DNA of 64,000 bases. Source: PGYT01 sp963675055 (GTDB lineage Bacteria > Bacteroidota > Ignavibacteria > Ignavibacteriales > Melioribacteraceae). The stretch is taken from the NCBI GenBank assembly GCA_963675055.2, contig CAXXJE010000004.1:620001-684000 (forward strand). Reading direction: 5' to 3'. The notes under the pieces were generated by a model, which saw only the letters and a program-made list of their open reading frames with translations, was not told where the DNA came from and ran no database searches. Every line of letters starts with the position of its first letter. The first letter of the stretch is position 1. The translations under genes and the position numbers were made by a program. Below are positions 62,922-64,000 of the stretch, in pieces.

Positions 62922-63931
62922 AAGAGCTACTTGAAAAAGTAATTGAAGGCAGAGACATTAAATTCGACGAGGCTTATTCAACTATGTACTCGATAATGAG
63001 CGGCAACGAGAATAATTCACAGATCGCTTCACTTCTTACCGCCTTAAAAATGAAAGGTGAGACATTTGAAGAAGTTGCTGGTTTTGTAAAAGCAATGCGA
63101 GAGAAGGTTATCAAAATTGAATGCGATGACGAACACGCGATTGACGTCTGCGGAACGGGCGGTGACGGATCAGGGTCGTTTAATATTTCGACTGCTGTCG
63201 CGTTTGTTGCAGCAGGAGCCGGTGTTAAAGTGGCCAAGCATGGCAACAGATCAATTTCAAGTAAAAGCGGAAGTTCTGACGTTCTTCACGAGCTTGGTAT
63301 TGACGTGAACTTGTCCCCCGAGAATTCCCAGTGGGCGCTGGATAAAATCGGAATCGCGTTCCTGTTCGCTCCGTTGTATCATCCGGCAATGAAGCACGTT
63401 GCGCCTATTCGTAAGGAACTTCAGTTCAGATCCATATTTAACATTCTGGGACCCTTAACGAATCCCGCGGGTGTTAAACGACAGCTAATCGGCACCTATA
63501 ATGATTACACTTCTGATCTTATGTCAAAAGCAGTTAAACTTCTTGAAATGGACAAAGTAAGTTTTATCTGTACCGCGGATTCATTCGATGAGATTAGTCT
63601 TTCCGAACCTACTAAAGTAATAGAGTACTCGCCGGATATGATGAGTCTGTACGAACTAACAAATGAAGACTTCAACTTCCCTGCTATTAACCTCGATGAT
63701 ATTAAAGGCAGCTCGGCAAATGAGAATGCATCAATCATTAAAAGTATTTTTGAGGAGAAGGTAAAGAATTCACCTTACTATGTGGTTGTTGCAAATGCAG
63801 CTTTAGCCCTGAAGATCAGCGGTAAGTTTGATTCGTTCGGAGACTGTATAAGCGCTGCCGAGGAATCGATACAATCGGGCAAAGCACTAGAAAAACTTAA
63901 CGCTCTTAAAAACTTCGGGGATGAAAATTGA
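62918..63931 (+). CDS. trpD: Anthranilate phosphoribosyltransferase
   Basis: 337 residues. CGTGGDGSGSFNISTAVAF (the PRPP loop), KHGNRSISSKSGSSDVLHELG, FLFAPLYHPAMKHV and RTIFNILGPLTNP-like RSIFNILGPLTNPAG are family signatures. Transfers phosphoribose to anthranilate. Overlaps trpG by ATGA; its TGA overlaps the trpC start. Confidence 0.97.
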   Translation: MKELLEKVIEGRDIKFDEAYSTMYSIMSGNENNSQIASLLTALKMKGETFEEVAGFVKAMREKVIKIECDDEHAIDVCGTGGDGSGSFNISTAVAFVAAGAGVKVAKHGNRSISSKSGSSDVLHELGIDVNLSPENSQWALDKIGIAFLFAPLYHPAMKHVAPIRKELQFRSIFNILGPLTNPAGVKRQLIGTYNDYTSDLMSKAVKLLEMDKVSFICTADSFDEISLSEPTKVIEYSPDMMSLYELTNEDFNFPAINLDDIKGSSANENASIIKSIFEEKVKNSPYYVVVANAALALKISGKFDSFGDCISAAEESIQSGKALEKLNALKNFGDEN

Positions 63932-64000
63932 AAACTGTGTTAGATGATATTCTCGAGGTAAAACGGGATGAAGTAAAGTTGCTTCATCGAGATAATTCAA
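63928..64000 (+). CDS. trpC: Indole-3-glycerol-phosphate synthase (5' end only)
   Basis: A TTG at 63928 overlaps the trpD stop by three bases. The visible 24 residues (K-T-V-L-D-D-I-L-E-V-K-R-D-E-V and so on) fit the conserved TrpC N-terminus. The rest is beyond the window. A GTG at 63937 is another possible start. Order trpE-G-D-C is the usual one in this branch. Confidence 0.75.
   Translation, partial: MKTVLDDILEVKRDEVKLLHRDNS

Overview
The window is 64 kb of an ordinary chromosome from a low-to-moderate GC bacterium, most likely of the Bacteroidota/Chlorobi-Ignavibacteria branch. Evidence for this is inference from gene content. The principal sigma factor is the short, region-1.1-less type that begins with an NRESQSLDKYL-like stretch. 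Other indicators are a secreted DUF2911-TPR protein, a PIG-L/LmbE exo-protein beside a solute:sodium symporter, a histone-H1-like 63-residue protein, and at least one promoter with the Bacteroidota -7 element TAnnTTTG ahead of the trp genes. Coding density is high; the only clear mobile element is one IS256-type insertion sequence.

Layout. 1-4.6 kb: end of a response regulator, a Na/Pi cotransporter, a translationally coupled MscS-CorA pair and a small zinc-ribbon protein (all minus). 4.8-6.1 kb: IS256-family element, inserted directly upstream of yidD. 6.4-12.7 kb: topA, pyrE-like PRTase, membrane pyrophosphatase and an unknown conserved gene. A ~700 bp gene-poor stretch precedes a hybrid sensor kinase with three receiver domains and a degenerate kinase core (13.4-15.8 kb). 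15.8-19.2 kb: gltX, glnS, tRNA-Leu. 19.2-20.6 kb: an esterase relative lacking its nucleophile, a GIY-YIG protein and two tRNA-Ser genes. 20.7-27.3 kb: exported proteins, a SET-domain protein, a cyclic-nucleotide-gated K+ channel, egtD, a LysE-type exporter and an M14 peptidase. 27.4-30.9 kb: a lysine-catabolic unit (lysine-ketoglutarate reductase and aminoadipate-semialdehyde dehydrogenase) headed by an Rrf2 regulator with a palindromic operator over its promoter. 31-38.3 kb: rsmI, apt, a PolX protein with a ruined polymerase site, a PAP2-like membrane protein, dus, an MFS transporter, a CapA-like protein and an H1-like protein. 38.3-45.1 kb: a membrane Fe-S oxidoreductase (EtfD-like), hydrolase, acyl-CoA dehydrogenase, a lone hisA, a cNMP-binding protein, UspA and an eIF-2B-like protein. 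45.3-51.8 kb: OmpA with calcium-type repeats, MscS, PBP4-type dacB, M48 protease, thioredoxin, rpoD. 51.8-57.1 kb: symporter, a previously uncalled 47-residue membrane peptide, PIG-L protein, DUF2911-TPR protein. 57.3-60.3 kb: class V aminotransferase, hydrolase, Crp/Fnr regulator. 60.5-64 kb: trp operon trpE-trpG-trpD-trpC (trpC cut by the window edge).

Most notable observations: (i) a 29-codon leader peptide with the run W-F-W-W-Y followed by a 13-bp terminator hairpin and a T run upstream of trpE, i.e. a ribosome-mediated trp attenuator, apparently almost leaderless and followed by a 95-bp palindromic repeat. (ii) Three proteins retain a fold while losing catalytic residues (hybrid kinase, PolX, esterase). 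(iii) A 47-residue membrane peptide is overlapped at both ends by the PIG-L and symporter genes. (iv) In the IS256 element the left terminal repeat can fold onto the transposase Shine-Dalgarno. I did not find a phage, CRISPR array, toxin-antitoxin pair or defence island. No database or folding program was available; family calls rest on motif recognition.
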